Of a DNA stretch of 64,000 nucleotides, positions 56,239 through 64,000 are shown in pieces. Position 1 is the first letter of the stretch, and each line of letters begins with the position of its first letter. The DNA comes from Tuctoria greenei (Eukaryota; Streptophyta; Magnoliopsida; Poales; Poaceae): contig JAYESD010000009.1 in the NCBI GenBank assembly GCA_036927565.1, positions 150,558,929 to 150,622,928 of the forward strand, given 5' to 3'. Made by a program: the position numbers and the translations under genes. Below the pieces are notes generated by a model. That model saw only the letters and a list, made by a program, of their open reading frames with translations, did no database searches and had not been told where the DNA came from.

Positions 56239-58073
56239 TGTAAGACCTATGTGTGCTGAATACATTGGCTTGTAGGGAATACACTTGGCTTTGATGATAA
56301 AAGTTTTAAATATCACCAAAACACCTTTTTATCAAGGTCCGACTCTAGCTCTGAGCTACAGCAAGGTCCGACGGTAGGTCCGGCTTGTTTTGGGTAGCTC
56401 CGGCTACGTTAGATGCTAGGTCCGGCTTCTTGGTAAGGTCCGACTAGCTTTGGTTAGCTCCGGTGAGCTTTATCTTTAGCTCCGGCATATATTTGATAGC
56501 TCCGGCATATATTTGATAGCTCCGGAATACTTTTGCTAAGCTCCGACGTACTTTGTCTAGCTCCGGTTTTGGATCTACTAGTTTTGGTAAGCTCTGGCAG
56601 GTGCTTCATTGTACTAGTTTTGGTAAGCTCCGGCGCTAGGTTTTACTAGCTTTTGTTAGCTCTGGGTCAAGCTCCGGGTTGCTCTGGCAAGGTCCGGAAC
56701 TTGACCGCAGTGCTTCTGCTTTTCATTTGCAATGTTTCGTACTTGCTTTACATGATTGGAAAGATTGCTTAGTATTCATTTGCTAAGTTTTTGGTGCGTT
56801 TTGGATGATATGGATGATATCGTGTTACTATGGTTTTGCAACATGCTTATGTGAGGTTCTCACGTAAGGTGTTGTGTTTGGAACTAACTTGAGTCAAGTC
56901 GAGGACTTGGGCTCGTATGGATTGTTTGTTTGTTCATGTGCAGGTGTTGCTTGAGTTCAAGTCATGGCTGGTGACGGGATCCATTGGACTAGTCTCAGGA
57001 GGAGATGAGGTTCCAACAACCAAGTTCGGGAGGAACTGTGGTTGAGCGGGTCAGGAGGTCGCGCAGGATGATTGAATCAAGGGCAGTGCATATGAAGGTC
57101 AAAAGAAGGTGTTCACACGTGTGCATGAGGTGCATGACGTGTCAATATGCTTCTAGAGACGAATTATGGAAGGGAGATCTGATCGGAAGGATCGGATCGT
57201 ATCAGTTGAAGACTTTGGCAGCTAGCTGAGTCGGTTATGGCTCGGTATGGAAATATCGAGTTGGTTATGTTAGGATTTCGTATGGGTCACGAATTTGAGT
57301 TGTTTAGGAATGTGGGATACGTTCCTAAGGTGTTTGGAAGTCTTAAGATTGCTTCTCTCTGCGTATAGAAGAGTCCTAAGCAGTTATGGAAAGTTCCGAT
57401 TGGGATCGGATTAGGATTGGAGTTCTAGTTGAGATTGGGATGGCCTAAGGGCTGGTTATATAAGCGAGGGAAGGACAAAGCTCATCGTAGACGACTTTGG
57501 GGCAGTTCCTCTTGTGTTCTATTGAATAAAATTCGTAGTTTGAAGGAACTTTTGTGCCTTGTTCGTCCGACTTGTTCCAAACAAGTTTTACTCGTCTAGT
57601 TTCTGGACAGCACTACCTTTCGTTGGTGGTTTTATCATAACTCGAGTTTTACTGATCCAATTTACGTGATTTTTTGGGTTGTTTTCAAAACTTGATTGTC
57701 TATCATCTGTCAAAATTTCACGGTCATTGGATTTGTGGTTTTTGATCTACACGAGTTACTTTGCAGCATTCCAGAAACTGTTTTTCTCGGGTAGGTCAGA
57801 TTGACCATAGTCTGATCTTTCGATCATAACTTGAGTTTTTTTTCGACGGATTTGAGTAATTATTTTTGTGTTGTCTTCGTGACTTGATTCTCTCTGATAT
57901 CTATCACTTTTGTCACGGTGAAACCCGTTTAGATTAGTCTCATACACGATTTCTTTAACAGATCGTTTTTCTACCGAAGGGATTAGGGTTTTATCGTTTC
58001 CACTGCGTAAGATTTTTTAATCTACCATTCACCCCCCCCTCTGGTAGCTTTTCATGTGCTCTTCGATCCTACA
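56239..58073 (+). repeat. 3' LTR of C2 (1835 bp, full length)
   Basis: TGTAAGACCTATGTGTGCTG...GATCCTACA. It contains the AGCTCCGG-type word array (about 56335-56700), a TATATAA box (57457-57463) and AATAAA (57525-57530). The part 57266-58045 has no counterpart in the 5' LTR. Confidence 0.9.
57457..57463 (+). promoter_or_regulatory. TATA box in the C2 3' LTR
   Basis: TATATAA in the context GGTTATATAAGCGAGGGAAGG, with a polyadenylation-type AATAAA 62 bases after its end. This core promoter exists only in the 3' LTR. The 5' LTR has lost it, so normal full-length transcription is not expected. Confidence 0.7.
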
Positions 58074-58078
58074 AGGAT

Positions 58079-58848
58079 TTACGTAGTTTGGGCCACCTGA
58101 GCGTAATACCCTACTCCACGGGGTATGTAGTTGTTGTATTAAGCGTCTAAGAGTCCAGAGCTTCTAGCTTCGGGCCTTAGAAAGTCCGAGAGGAGCGAAA
58201 GCGAGTGTGAGAGCTCAGAGAGCCTTCTCTGTATCGTTGACTAGTCCTTTTATAGTACAAGGGCTGGTCGTTACACTGTTAGCCTGGCCCGACATGTGGC
58301 CCTAGCGATTACTGATGCTTAATACGTAATTAATGAGGTTAATTACCCTTAATAGTGTGGTAACGGGCCTTGACAGTGTCGTTACTGGTATTAAGGGCCT
58401 TCTGATCATGAGTCATTAATATGGTATTAATGACACTTAATCGAGTTTTGAAGTCTTTGATTGCCCCTTGAAGGTCCAAGCCATTGGGGGTTCACCAGTC
58501 TGATTGCTGAGGTTGAAGGTCCGGTGGTTGGACACGTGGCAGCTTCGGAGCTTTCCGTCTGGGACGGGTAAGTCCGATGTAGATGTACATGTGTCGGTAC
58601 CGAAGCTTCCCTCTGTCGGGGGTTAGGTCTGGGGGTGCCGCACAGGTGTTTAGCCCGGAGCTATCCCATGTGTGGGATGTAGGTCCGGCTGCAACATACA
58701 CGTCGCAGCACCGGGACTAACCATAGATGGGAGGCGGGTCCGGTCCCGTATGAAACGTGGGGCCTTCGTAGGTCTTCAACTCAGACAGGTGAAGTTCCTT
58801 TGGTCTTTTTGTGGTCCCAAGTGGTATACGATACGAAGGGCACCGACA
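58079..58848 (-). repeat. 5' LTR of G2, second part (beyond the C2 insertion)
   Basis: TTACGTAGTTTGGGCCACC onward matches 29431-30201 and ends CACCGACA. TATAAAA on the minus strand at 58254-58248. It is followed by ACATG, the right TSD of G2. Confidence 0.87.
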
Positions 58849-58853
58849 ACATG

Positions 58854-58959
58854 CGATATAGAACTGTTTATCACTATTTGTCGTACATGTATGGTGAAAC
58901 TGATCTTAGCATACATGTATTTGCAGCTGGTTTTATTCTTAATAAAACCGGGTGTGACA
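58854..58959 (+). repeat. T1 LTR3, second part (beyond the G2 insertion)
   Basis: CGATATAGAACTGTTTATC onward matches LTR1 from about 21442 to its end and closes with AATAAAACCGGGTGTGACA. With 26579-29337 it makes an LTR of about 2865 bp, equal to the other two. Confidence 0.88.
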
Positions 58960-58964
58960 CCCTT

Positions 58965-59085
58965 CTTTTTGCGCTTTCTTCATAAATTCAAATAAACCTG
59001 CGCTTATCTCAACAATTTTATTTGGATCTCATTTGCTTGTCATAAATCAACCAAAGCCCACAAGAGATGCCTAGATGCACTTTTA
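58965..59085 (-). repeat. 5' LTR of C1, second part (beyond the T1 insertion)
   Basis: These 121 bases match 8588-8711 of the intact 3' LTR (CTTTTTGCGCTTTCTTCATAA onward). The terminal base pair CA of the family reads TA here (59084-59085). It is followed by the TSD CACTC. Confidence 0.85.
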
Positions 59086-59145
59086 CACTCCTTCGTATGC
59101 AAAATCATGTCCAAAACGACAATCTTTTTGAAACCGGAGGGAGTA
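59086..59145. mobile_element. Stowaway-like MITE remnant hit by C1
   Basis: About 60 bp with terminal inverted repeats CACTCCTTCG...GCAAAA on the left and TTTGAAACCGGAGGGAGTA on the right; the latter is the typical CTCCCTCC Stowaway end. The left terminus coincides with the C1 TSD CACTC, so C1 inserted at its very tip. The small size leaves some doubt. Confidence 0.5.
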
Positions 59146-60871
59146 TGTATTTCTCATGAACTAGCACATACCTCAGTGGGGCTTACCAGAGCCCCACCTA
59201 ATCCAGGCAGGCACGTAGCTACGGGCCTCTGCCCACAAGGGTCGGGCATGGCTGCATGGATGTGCAAGAACCCTCAGGTTGTAGTATGGTAGAGTGGCAT
59301 GGTACCACTACATATTCAGATGGGAGCGAGTGGCCACCATGCACTGCTTCTTGGCCCGGCAAGGGGGGCCACTCCTCGCTGCACACCGTCACCACCTGCG
59401 CCCATGGTTAGAAGCCATTCTTCTGCCTGCAGTGATGGTCCATCCTCGGCTGCAGCACCATCATCAAGCTCCTGTCCCGATTTACTCTGTTTCTCTTTTG
59501 CTGCTCCACACAGCCACCCAGCCAGGCAGTTACTCGATGATGATGTGGCAGAGTCACCCATCAAGGCCCGGGGAGGCATGCAGAAATTAGTGTTGCTACC
59601 CTCACCCATTGGCATGGGGATCAGTCATTCAGGAATAACAGAGAGTCGAGGACCAACCATAAATTGGATCTGATAACCATTTCCTCCATCCAATATTTCC
59701 TCAATCCGCTAGCCATGAACGACAATGTTGTGTTACGCCTCCTCATCGTCAGCTTTATCCCCGATGGCATAAACTCTCCCCGTTACTAACCCCATCACGG
59801 TAGCAGCTGCATCGCCTGGGGGATCCTTTATGCTTGTGCTCTCAATCCAAAGGATCGTGTCGTCACTATACTTCAATGCCACAATTGGAGGTGGTGATAA
59901 TGCTAGGAAGGAGGACGTGTGGACCGATAGTGTTGCCCATGTTTGCTGATGTCAACCCCCTTGACCCGATGTGTAGTGCCTGATTGCATTCTGTGGTGGT
60001 GTCTGAAGTTTCTTCCTTTGCTGAAGGGTCACAATAATTAGGGCTATAGTCAGGCTCCATGCCTTGATGACATCATGTGGGCTACGCGCCTGGCTTCACC
60101 TAAGCTAGTCGAAGGAAATCTTCATCCGTGTGCCACCTCACTTCTTATAAATTATCAGGCATGCCACCTCTGATTACATGTATGGTGTAGCCGGAAGCGG
60201 AGTCAGTTGCAGCAGTGGGAGATGTCTATAAGGATTCAGATGCGGTAGTGTTAATCTCGATGCTCATGTTGAGTTTGAGAAGTTCCTTTTGGAGGGGGGG
60301 TGGGGGGTTGGAAACTTCAAGAATTGAGGTGTTTGGTGCTTGTCAACAATGTCTTGATAGTGGGGGCGACAGCACAATGTGTATTCTTTCTTGATGGTGC
60401 TTTGACCTACTGAGTCTTTACGACCAGGGTGAAAATTGTAAATCCTACTTTCCTAGATTTTAACTAGCAATGGTTGCATTAACCATTACCTTGTTGAAGG
60501 GTGTTGTGTAGACTTGTCAACTTCCTTCTGGGTGAAAATCATGATCAGTAGGCAGGATCAGGGAAGATGGTGTGTTTGTTGTTTCCTTTCTGAAGGTGTC
60601 GATGTTGGAGGAACTTTTTAAAAGAATGAGTGTTGTCAATGGTGGTGGATCGTTTCCTGCTGCTAGACTATAAGAGTTTATGGGATAACTTTTTTATTTC
60701 TTTTCTTTGGGTTCCATGCATCCCTAGTGCCTCTATTGTCATTATATTGCTGCAGAGGTTAGTTTACTTGATATCTTCTTGATATTGATATGTGTCATTT
60801 ATGAAAAAACTGTGGAGGGTTATTGATGCATGTGAAGTTTTATTTTCATTTTTATGTTCTCTTTCCCATGC
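59146..60871. other. Unassigned region left of the host gene exons
   Basis: GC-rich in its first 600 bases, then mixed. A 124-residue Ser/Pro/Ala-rich ORF at 59299-59673 has no recognisable domain and overlaps another long ORF in a different frame, so it is not called as a gene. A run of eight G, one T and six G lies near 60293. Upstream exons of the gene at 60872 may be here, but I cannot identify them. Confidence 0.4.
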
Positions 60872-61339
60872 AGAAAGGGCTTCTTACGGTAACTCTGCCA
60901 TTGGTGACAAGATCAATTAAATGGACCATTCCAGCAAATGATTTTATTTTTGTAATTAATTGGTATGGGTATTGCGTTGCGTTTCATCGTACTGCTAATA
61001 CTCCTATTGCCCCATATAGTAAGTTTTATTTCTTATGTAAGAATATTTCTAATATGTATGTATGTCCCATATATATCCTTGCACGAATTACATATTGGAT
61101 TTGTTGACAGAAAAGAATGGGTATACATGGTACTTCAACGACTATGGTGAACACATGATGGGATTATTATACAATAAAATCAATGACTCTATCATTACAT
61201 TTTCTACTTCTAAAATAGTAAGGAGGAGCAAGTACAGGATGAGAGCAATTCCACTGGAGTAAGAAACCAATCATTTGTTTTTCCTGTATTATTTATTGTC
61301 AATACAGTTTTGTAAGAGAGAGAGAGAGAGAGTGTGTGT

Positions 61340-61426
<87 letters not shown>

Positions 61427-62086
61427 GTATATATATATATATATATTAAGAAACATCAATCATCTTTTTTTTGTTGTTGCATATTTGCTAAAACTGCATT
61501 GATGTATGTTAATTAGAGTATGTTAAATGAACACATTGCAATCACTCTTTACTTTTACGTAAAAGTAGCATACCTAGTTTCTCCTTATTATCTGGACTGA
61601 TGTATGATTCCATGCTTTTCAATTGTTGTTCTTGTAGAAGCCTTAGAAGATGTGATGACTGGGGCAGTGGGACTCCGGTATTTGGATCGTCGACGAATAA
61701 TATTCCATTCTTGGATGATTGCAACGGTTTTGCAATAATTGCTTTGGACCAAGCAGATGGACAGTAAGTGATAACTACAACATTTTCTATACCAGCAAAA
61801 CCTGAGATACACACTAATTTCTCATCTTTTCAGCTTGGTGAACAATATCTATGACATGAAAAACTATGAGCGTGTCAATTCCATCCCTGGCCGTAAAATC
61901 AATTCTATCGCAGCAAGGTTCACTTGATACTCTATGATAACGTTGATATCATGTTTACTTAAAGTACTCATACGATACTAGTGTATATATTAACTATGTT
62001 GAACTCCCACAAACTGTCGGCAGACCTGGGATAATGATTATTGCATATGAAAAGATCCATAACGACCTTTCAATAGGAGTATTCTC
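60872..62086 (+). pseudogene. Unidentified multi-exon host gene, 3' part, cut by an LTR insertion
   Basis: Five exon-like segments can be joined with GT-AG introns in compatible phase. Exon a: 60872-61018 (KGLLTVTLPLVTRSIKW...TPIAPY, donor GTAAGT). Exon b: about 61110-61258 (NGYTWYFNDYGEHMMGLL...RAIPLE, donor GTAAGA). Exon c: about 61640-61763 (SLRRCDDWGSGTPVFGSS...ALDQADG, donor GTAAGT). Exon d: about 61834-61919 (LVNNIYDMKNYERVNSIPG...NSIAA). Exon e: from about 62027 (RPGIMIIAYEKIHNDLSIG) to 62086, where an LTR starts. I do not recognise the family. Consistent phases across four introns argue for a real gene; earlier exons are not identified and the 3' end is lost or lies beyond the element. 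Confidence 0.6.
61340..61448. repeat. (TA)n microsatellite with (GA)n and (GTAT)n edges
   Basis: About 70 bases of pure TA repeats follow a (GA)n/(GT)n stretch (61315-61337), with four GTAT units before a final TA run. It sits in the proposed intron between exons b and c of the host gene. Chance ORFs made of Ile-Tyr repeats cross it and are not genes. Confidence 0.9.
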
Positions 62087-62562
62087 TGTTACAAGTTGAC
62101 CACGCTCGGTCTGGGTGAAACCCAGACCGAGTCCAACCCCACTAACGCTCTGATCGGGGGCGGTTGCCAACTATCGGTTGGGGCCCCCTCTCACGCCCGT
62201 CGCCGTATATAAGGACCCTTAAACTGGGATTAAGAAGAAGTGATTAAGACTAATCACAACAATTAAGATATCCGATCTATTCCGACGGGAAGTGAGGGGA
62301 AGGCTTCCGCACCTCGGTGTCGCTCTCGCCGCCGCCTCTACATCTCCCCGATGTCATTACCATGACGTCTATTGCTCCTAACACCACACAGAATCAAGGT
62401 ACGTTCCCCTAATCCCCTTCCTTAATTAATCGTTATGTCAATATTAGTTAGAATTCTAGATGGAATCATGAATTAATTGTTTGATTAAGTTTTAGCCTAA
62501 GCAAATTAGTTTAGGACCGATTAGAGCACTGCCTAGTTGATTAGATGAACCTAAGTTTAACA
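62087..62562 (+). repeat. 5' LTR of a further retrotransposon (476 bp)
   Basis: TGTTACAAG...TTTAACA with short inverted ends (TGTTA/TAACA), a TATATAA box (62206-62212) and a PBS directly after it. It carries the perfect hairpin CTCGGTCTGGGT-GAA-ACCCAGACCGAG (62105-62131). The 3' LTR lies outside the window, so the TSD cannot be confirmed, and neither can completeness. Confidence 0.72.
62206..62212 (+). promoter_or_regulatory. TATA box of the LTR at 62087
   Basis: TATATAA in the context CGCCGTATATAAGGACCC, about 120 bases into the LTR. Confidence 0.65.
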
Positions 62563-62563
62563 A

Positions 62564-62577
62564 TGGTATCAGGAGCC
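62564..62577 (+). promoter_or_regulatory. Primer binding site of the element at 62087
   Basis: TGGTATCAGGAGCC, the initiator tRNA-Met site with one extra G, one base after the LTR. Confidence 0.7.
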
Positions 62578-64000
62578 TGGCTAGGTCATCCTAATCGGGT
62601 CGTTTATTCTGATTATGCCCAAACCTAAAGAAATTAGAAGGAGGGGAGTTTTGTAGCCTTCGGTTTTCACTAAGAAACCATCGGATCTGAGAGCAAAACC
62701 GAAGCAAGTAAGAAAGGAAAAGAAGATGGTGGCCACATACCTTAGAGGATCGCCGGCTCAATCCTCCGGGATGCCGGTTTTGCCTTCATCGCGCACCTCC
62801 AACGAGGTCGCCTTAGAGCGAGCCCGCGTGCTAGTCGGATCCACCGTCGGACAGTGCACCGCTCGACGTCATCGTCGACGAAGGCACGTTCTCCCATAAG
62901 TGAGTGCTCGCGCCGATGAAAAAAAAGGGCGTCGGCGGCGCCGACAACTAAGTCGCGGGGAAGGTTCGTGAAACCCTAACCCCAACAGAGACTTCCCTCC
63001 TCGGTGGCCTACCTGCGACCCTCTCACCGGGGCGAGCATACTTGCGGCCAGCTCGCTCGCTGAAAAGGAGGCCGCGACGGCGCCGGCATCAGGCGATGCT
63101 ATCTCGTGTCTTGGTCTTTTCTCTCTTGCACCGTCAATATGGGAGGAGAGAGAAGATTCGAGGGAGAAATGAATTAGCGTTTCCCAGATAAACCGCATCG
63201 GCTCTTTTTCTCCTCCGAAACGCGCGCTACACCGTTGGATTTAATCCAACGTTCCCGTGTTGTTTGCCCCGTCGGTGGCGAGTGGAGGCCTCGTAGGCCT
63301 TTTCCCATCCAGAGCGGTGCGGGCCATGTGAGCTGCCGCGTTCTCGTAGGCCTCGTAGGTCTTTGCATGGCACCCCGCGCCATCGTGAGCACACGTGCAT
63401 GGCAGCACACAGCCATCGTGAGGGCCAGCCATCAGTTTGTGCAAGCGAATGGCTCTTGTGCGTTTAGTAAACAGGCCTTTGAGCCATTTTTGGCCCGTGC
63501 GAGTGTGCTGGGTGCAGGAAGCATACGAAGAGGAAGCAGGCCATGGGTCATTTTCTCTATCAGACTATGCACACAAATTATTTAAGAATTATTAAGTACT
63601 ATTAGATTTTAAGATTTGGGCTGTTGGACCATTATGGCCGAAAGCCCAGTCAGCATGCGCGTCCAGTTTAGGTCGTGGGTCACTTTTATTTTTGGACCGC
63701 ATAATTTTGGGCTGCCTTTTTCTGAGAGTATTAGTTATGGTTTTGGACCAGAAACTAAGAAGGCATTTATCCATTTTAGTATGATTTTTCAGGACTTCAG
63801 ATTTTGTGCTAAAATCATTTTGCAATTTCCTTAGTTTAGCATTGGGCTTTTCAGTTTTAGTGTATTTCAGTTTTGTGACATTTTAGTATGGGATAAAATG
63901 TCATTAAAATTAACTAAGTGGACAAAGAAATTGCTAATTAATTTTATAATACTATTTACTTGCAATTTTCAATTATTTAATATTAAGTGTTGAATTAAGT
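62578..64000 (+). other. Internal leader of the element at 62087, no gene identified
   Basis: GC-rich to about 63480, then AT-rich. No gag motif was found in any frame before the window ends. It includes an imperfect palindrome with arms CGTTGGATT/AATCCAACG at 63233-63251. A long leader is common in LTR elements; host sequence cannot be excluded for the far end. Confidence 0.45.

Larger units (their letters stand above)
48556..58073 (+). mobile_element. C2: Sirevirus-like Ty1-copia retrotransposon (plus strand), nearly complete
   Basis: LTRs start TGTAAGACCTATGTGTG; the perfect TSD AGGAT is at 48551-48555 and 58074-58078. Order: 5' LTR (1055 bp, internally deleted), PBS, gag, protease, integrase, RT, RNase H, a 1-kb tail with several PPT-like tracts, 3' LTR (1835 bp). 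The coding region has three stops and one frameshift. The long gag with coiled coil and two zinc knuckles, and the multiple PPTs, fit Sireviruses. It is probably the youngest or among the youngest inserts. Confidence 0.9.
29338..58848 (-). mobile_element. G2: Tat/RIRE2-like Ty3-gypsy element (minus strand), internally deleted, hosting N1 and C2
   Basis: The ends are TGTCGGAG (29338) and CACCGACA (58848), flanked by GCATG (29333-29337) and ACATG (58849-58853), a TSD with one mismatch. On the minus strand: 5' LTR (split by C2), a short inverted RT scrap, RNase H domains, integrase, spacer, the convergent extra gene on the plus strand (split by N1), purine tract, 3' LTR. Gag, protease and most of RT are missing. 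Its own length is about 9.8 kb. Confidence 0.88.
18675..58959 (+). mobile_element. T1: non-autonomous Tekay/Del-like element with three LTRs and two internal regions
   Basis: Own sequence: LTR1 18675-21547, internal 21548-22639, LTR2 22640-25513, internal 25514-26578, LTR3 26579-29337 plus 58854-58959, in all about 10.8 kb. LTR ends are TGTAACACCCG...GGGTGTGACA. Each of the first two LTRs is followed by a PBS, and LTR2 and LTR3 are preceded by a purine tract. The internal regions (about 1.1 kb) carry no gene, so mobility would need proteins from another element (a LARD-like derivative). The flanking 5-mers ACCAT and CCCTT match at three of five positions, so the TSD is degraded. Lineage rests on LTR ends and a conserved LTR block that I recall from Tekay/Del elements. 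Confidence 0.82.
7111..59085 (-). mobile_element. C1: Sirevirus-like Ty1-copia retrotransposon (minus strand), split by T1
   Basis: Its own sequence is 7111-18674 plus 58965-59085, about 11.7 kb. The perfect 5-bp TSD CACTC is at 7106-7110 and 59086-59090. Order on the minus strand: 5' LTR, PBS complementary to initiator tRNA-Met, gag, protease, integrase, RT, RNase H, an extra ORF, repeated polypurine tracts, 3' LTR. The copia order, large LTRs (about 1.6 kb), extra ORF after pol, repeated PPTs and LTRs packed with palindromes fit the Sirevirus (SIRE/Maximus) group as I recall it. All genes are broken. Confidence 0.88.

Noticed and set aside
57266..58045. The extra 780 bp of the C2 3' LTR as an inserted transposon
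   Set aside because: It has no terminal inverted repeats and contains the expected LTR promoter and polyadenylation signals, so deletion from the 5' LTR is simpler.
58965..59085. Possible independent repeat similar to 8588-8711
   Set aside because: Fully explained as the missing end of the C1 5' LTR, separated from the rest by the T1 insertion.
59299..59673. 124-residue Ser/Pro/Ala-rich ORF
   Set aside because: No recognisable domain, overlaps an equally long ORF in another frame in GC-rich sequence, and no splice or start context supports it.
61275..61516. ORFs made of Ile-Tyr repeats
   Set aside because: Translation of the (TA)n microsatellite in an intron-like segment.
62105..62131. Hairpin as an intrinsic transcription terminator
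   Set aside because: The window is eukaryotic, there is no following T-run, and the hairpin lies at the start of an LTR.
63241..63585. Overlapping ORFs on both strands near the right edge
   Set aside because: They have no motif, share GC-rich sequence on both strands, and lie in what is probably the leader of the element starting at 62087.

Overview
The window is repeat-dense plant DNA, almost certainly from a grass (Poaceae). It consists of LTR retrotransposons of four kinds: Ty1-copia with Sirevirus features, Ty3-gypsy of the dual-RNase-H Tat/RIRE2-like kind with an antisense extra gene, a Tekay/Del-like element lacking genes, and a gag-only element. There is also a scrap of MITE and, at the right edge, part of a multi-exon host gene. 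I saw no rRNA, tRNA or CRISPR, and nothing bacterial. Lineage names come from motif recognition by eye; no database search was possible.

The main structure is a nest. C1 is a minus-strand Sirevirus-like copia spanning 7111-59085 with target-site duplication (TSD) CACTC. Its 5' LTR was split by T1 (18675-58959), a non-coding Tekay-like element arranged LTR-internal-LTR-internal-LTR. The third LTR of T1 was split by G2 (29338-58848, minus strand, TSD GCATG/ACATG), a Tat-like Ty3 element. G2 was hit twice. N1, a composite gag-only element (31358-41592, TSD GGGTG), lies in its antisense gene. C2, a plus-strand Sirevirus-like copia (48556-58073, TSD AGGAT), lies in its 5' LTR. Removing each insert and one TSD copy restores the sequence it interrupted; for N1 the host reading frame rejoins exactly.

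Left of the nest, 1-6991 is the 3' half of G1, a second Tat-like element of the same family as G2: integrase end, convergent spacer, a two-exon antisense gene, then the 3' LTR. Comparing G1 with G2 shows a conserved GT-AG intron, a conserved upstream hairpin and a spacer rich in inverted repeats.

Right of the nest, C1 sits at the tip of a roughly 60-bp Stowaway-like MITE. Beyond it, 60872-62086 holds five exon-like segments joined in compatible phases, a host gene I cannot name. The last exon is cut by the 476-bp LTR of another retrotransposon (62087 onward), whose leader runs to the window end.

Almost every coding region is damaged by stops, frameshifts or active-site loss. Exceptions within what is visible are the G1 integrase end and the first gag-like ORF of N1. 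Unusual points are the structure of N1 (mixed subfamilies, a repeated internal inversion, an ORF running through U3), the T1 tandem, promoter loss in C2, the antisense gene with an intron, and two unrelated superfamilies both full of the same AGCTCCGG word.
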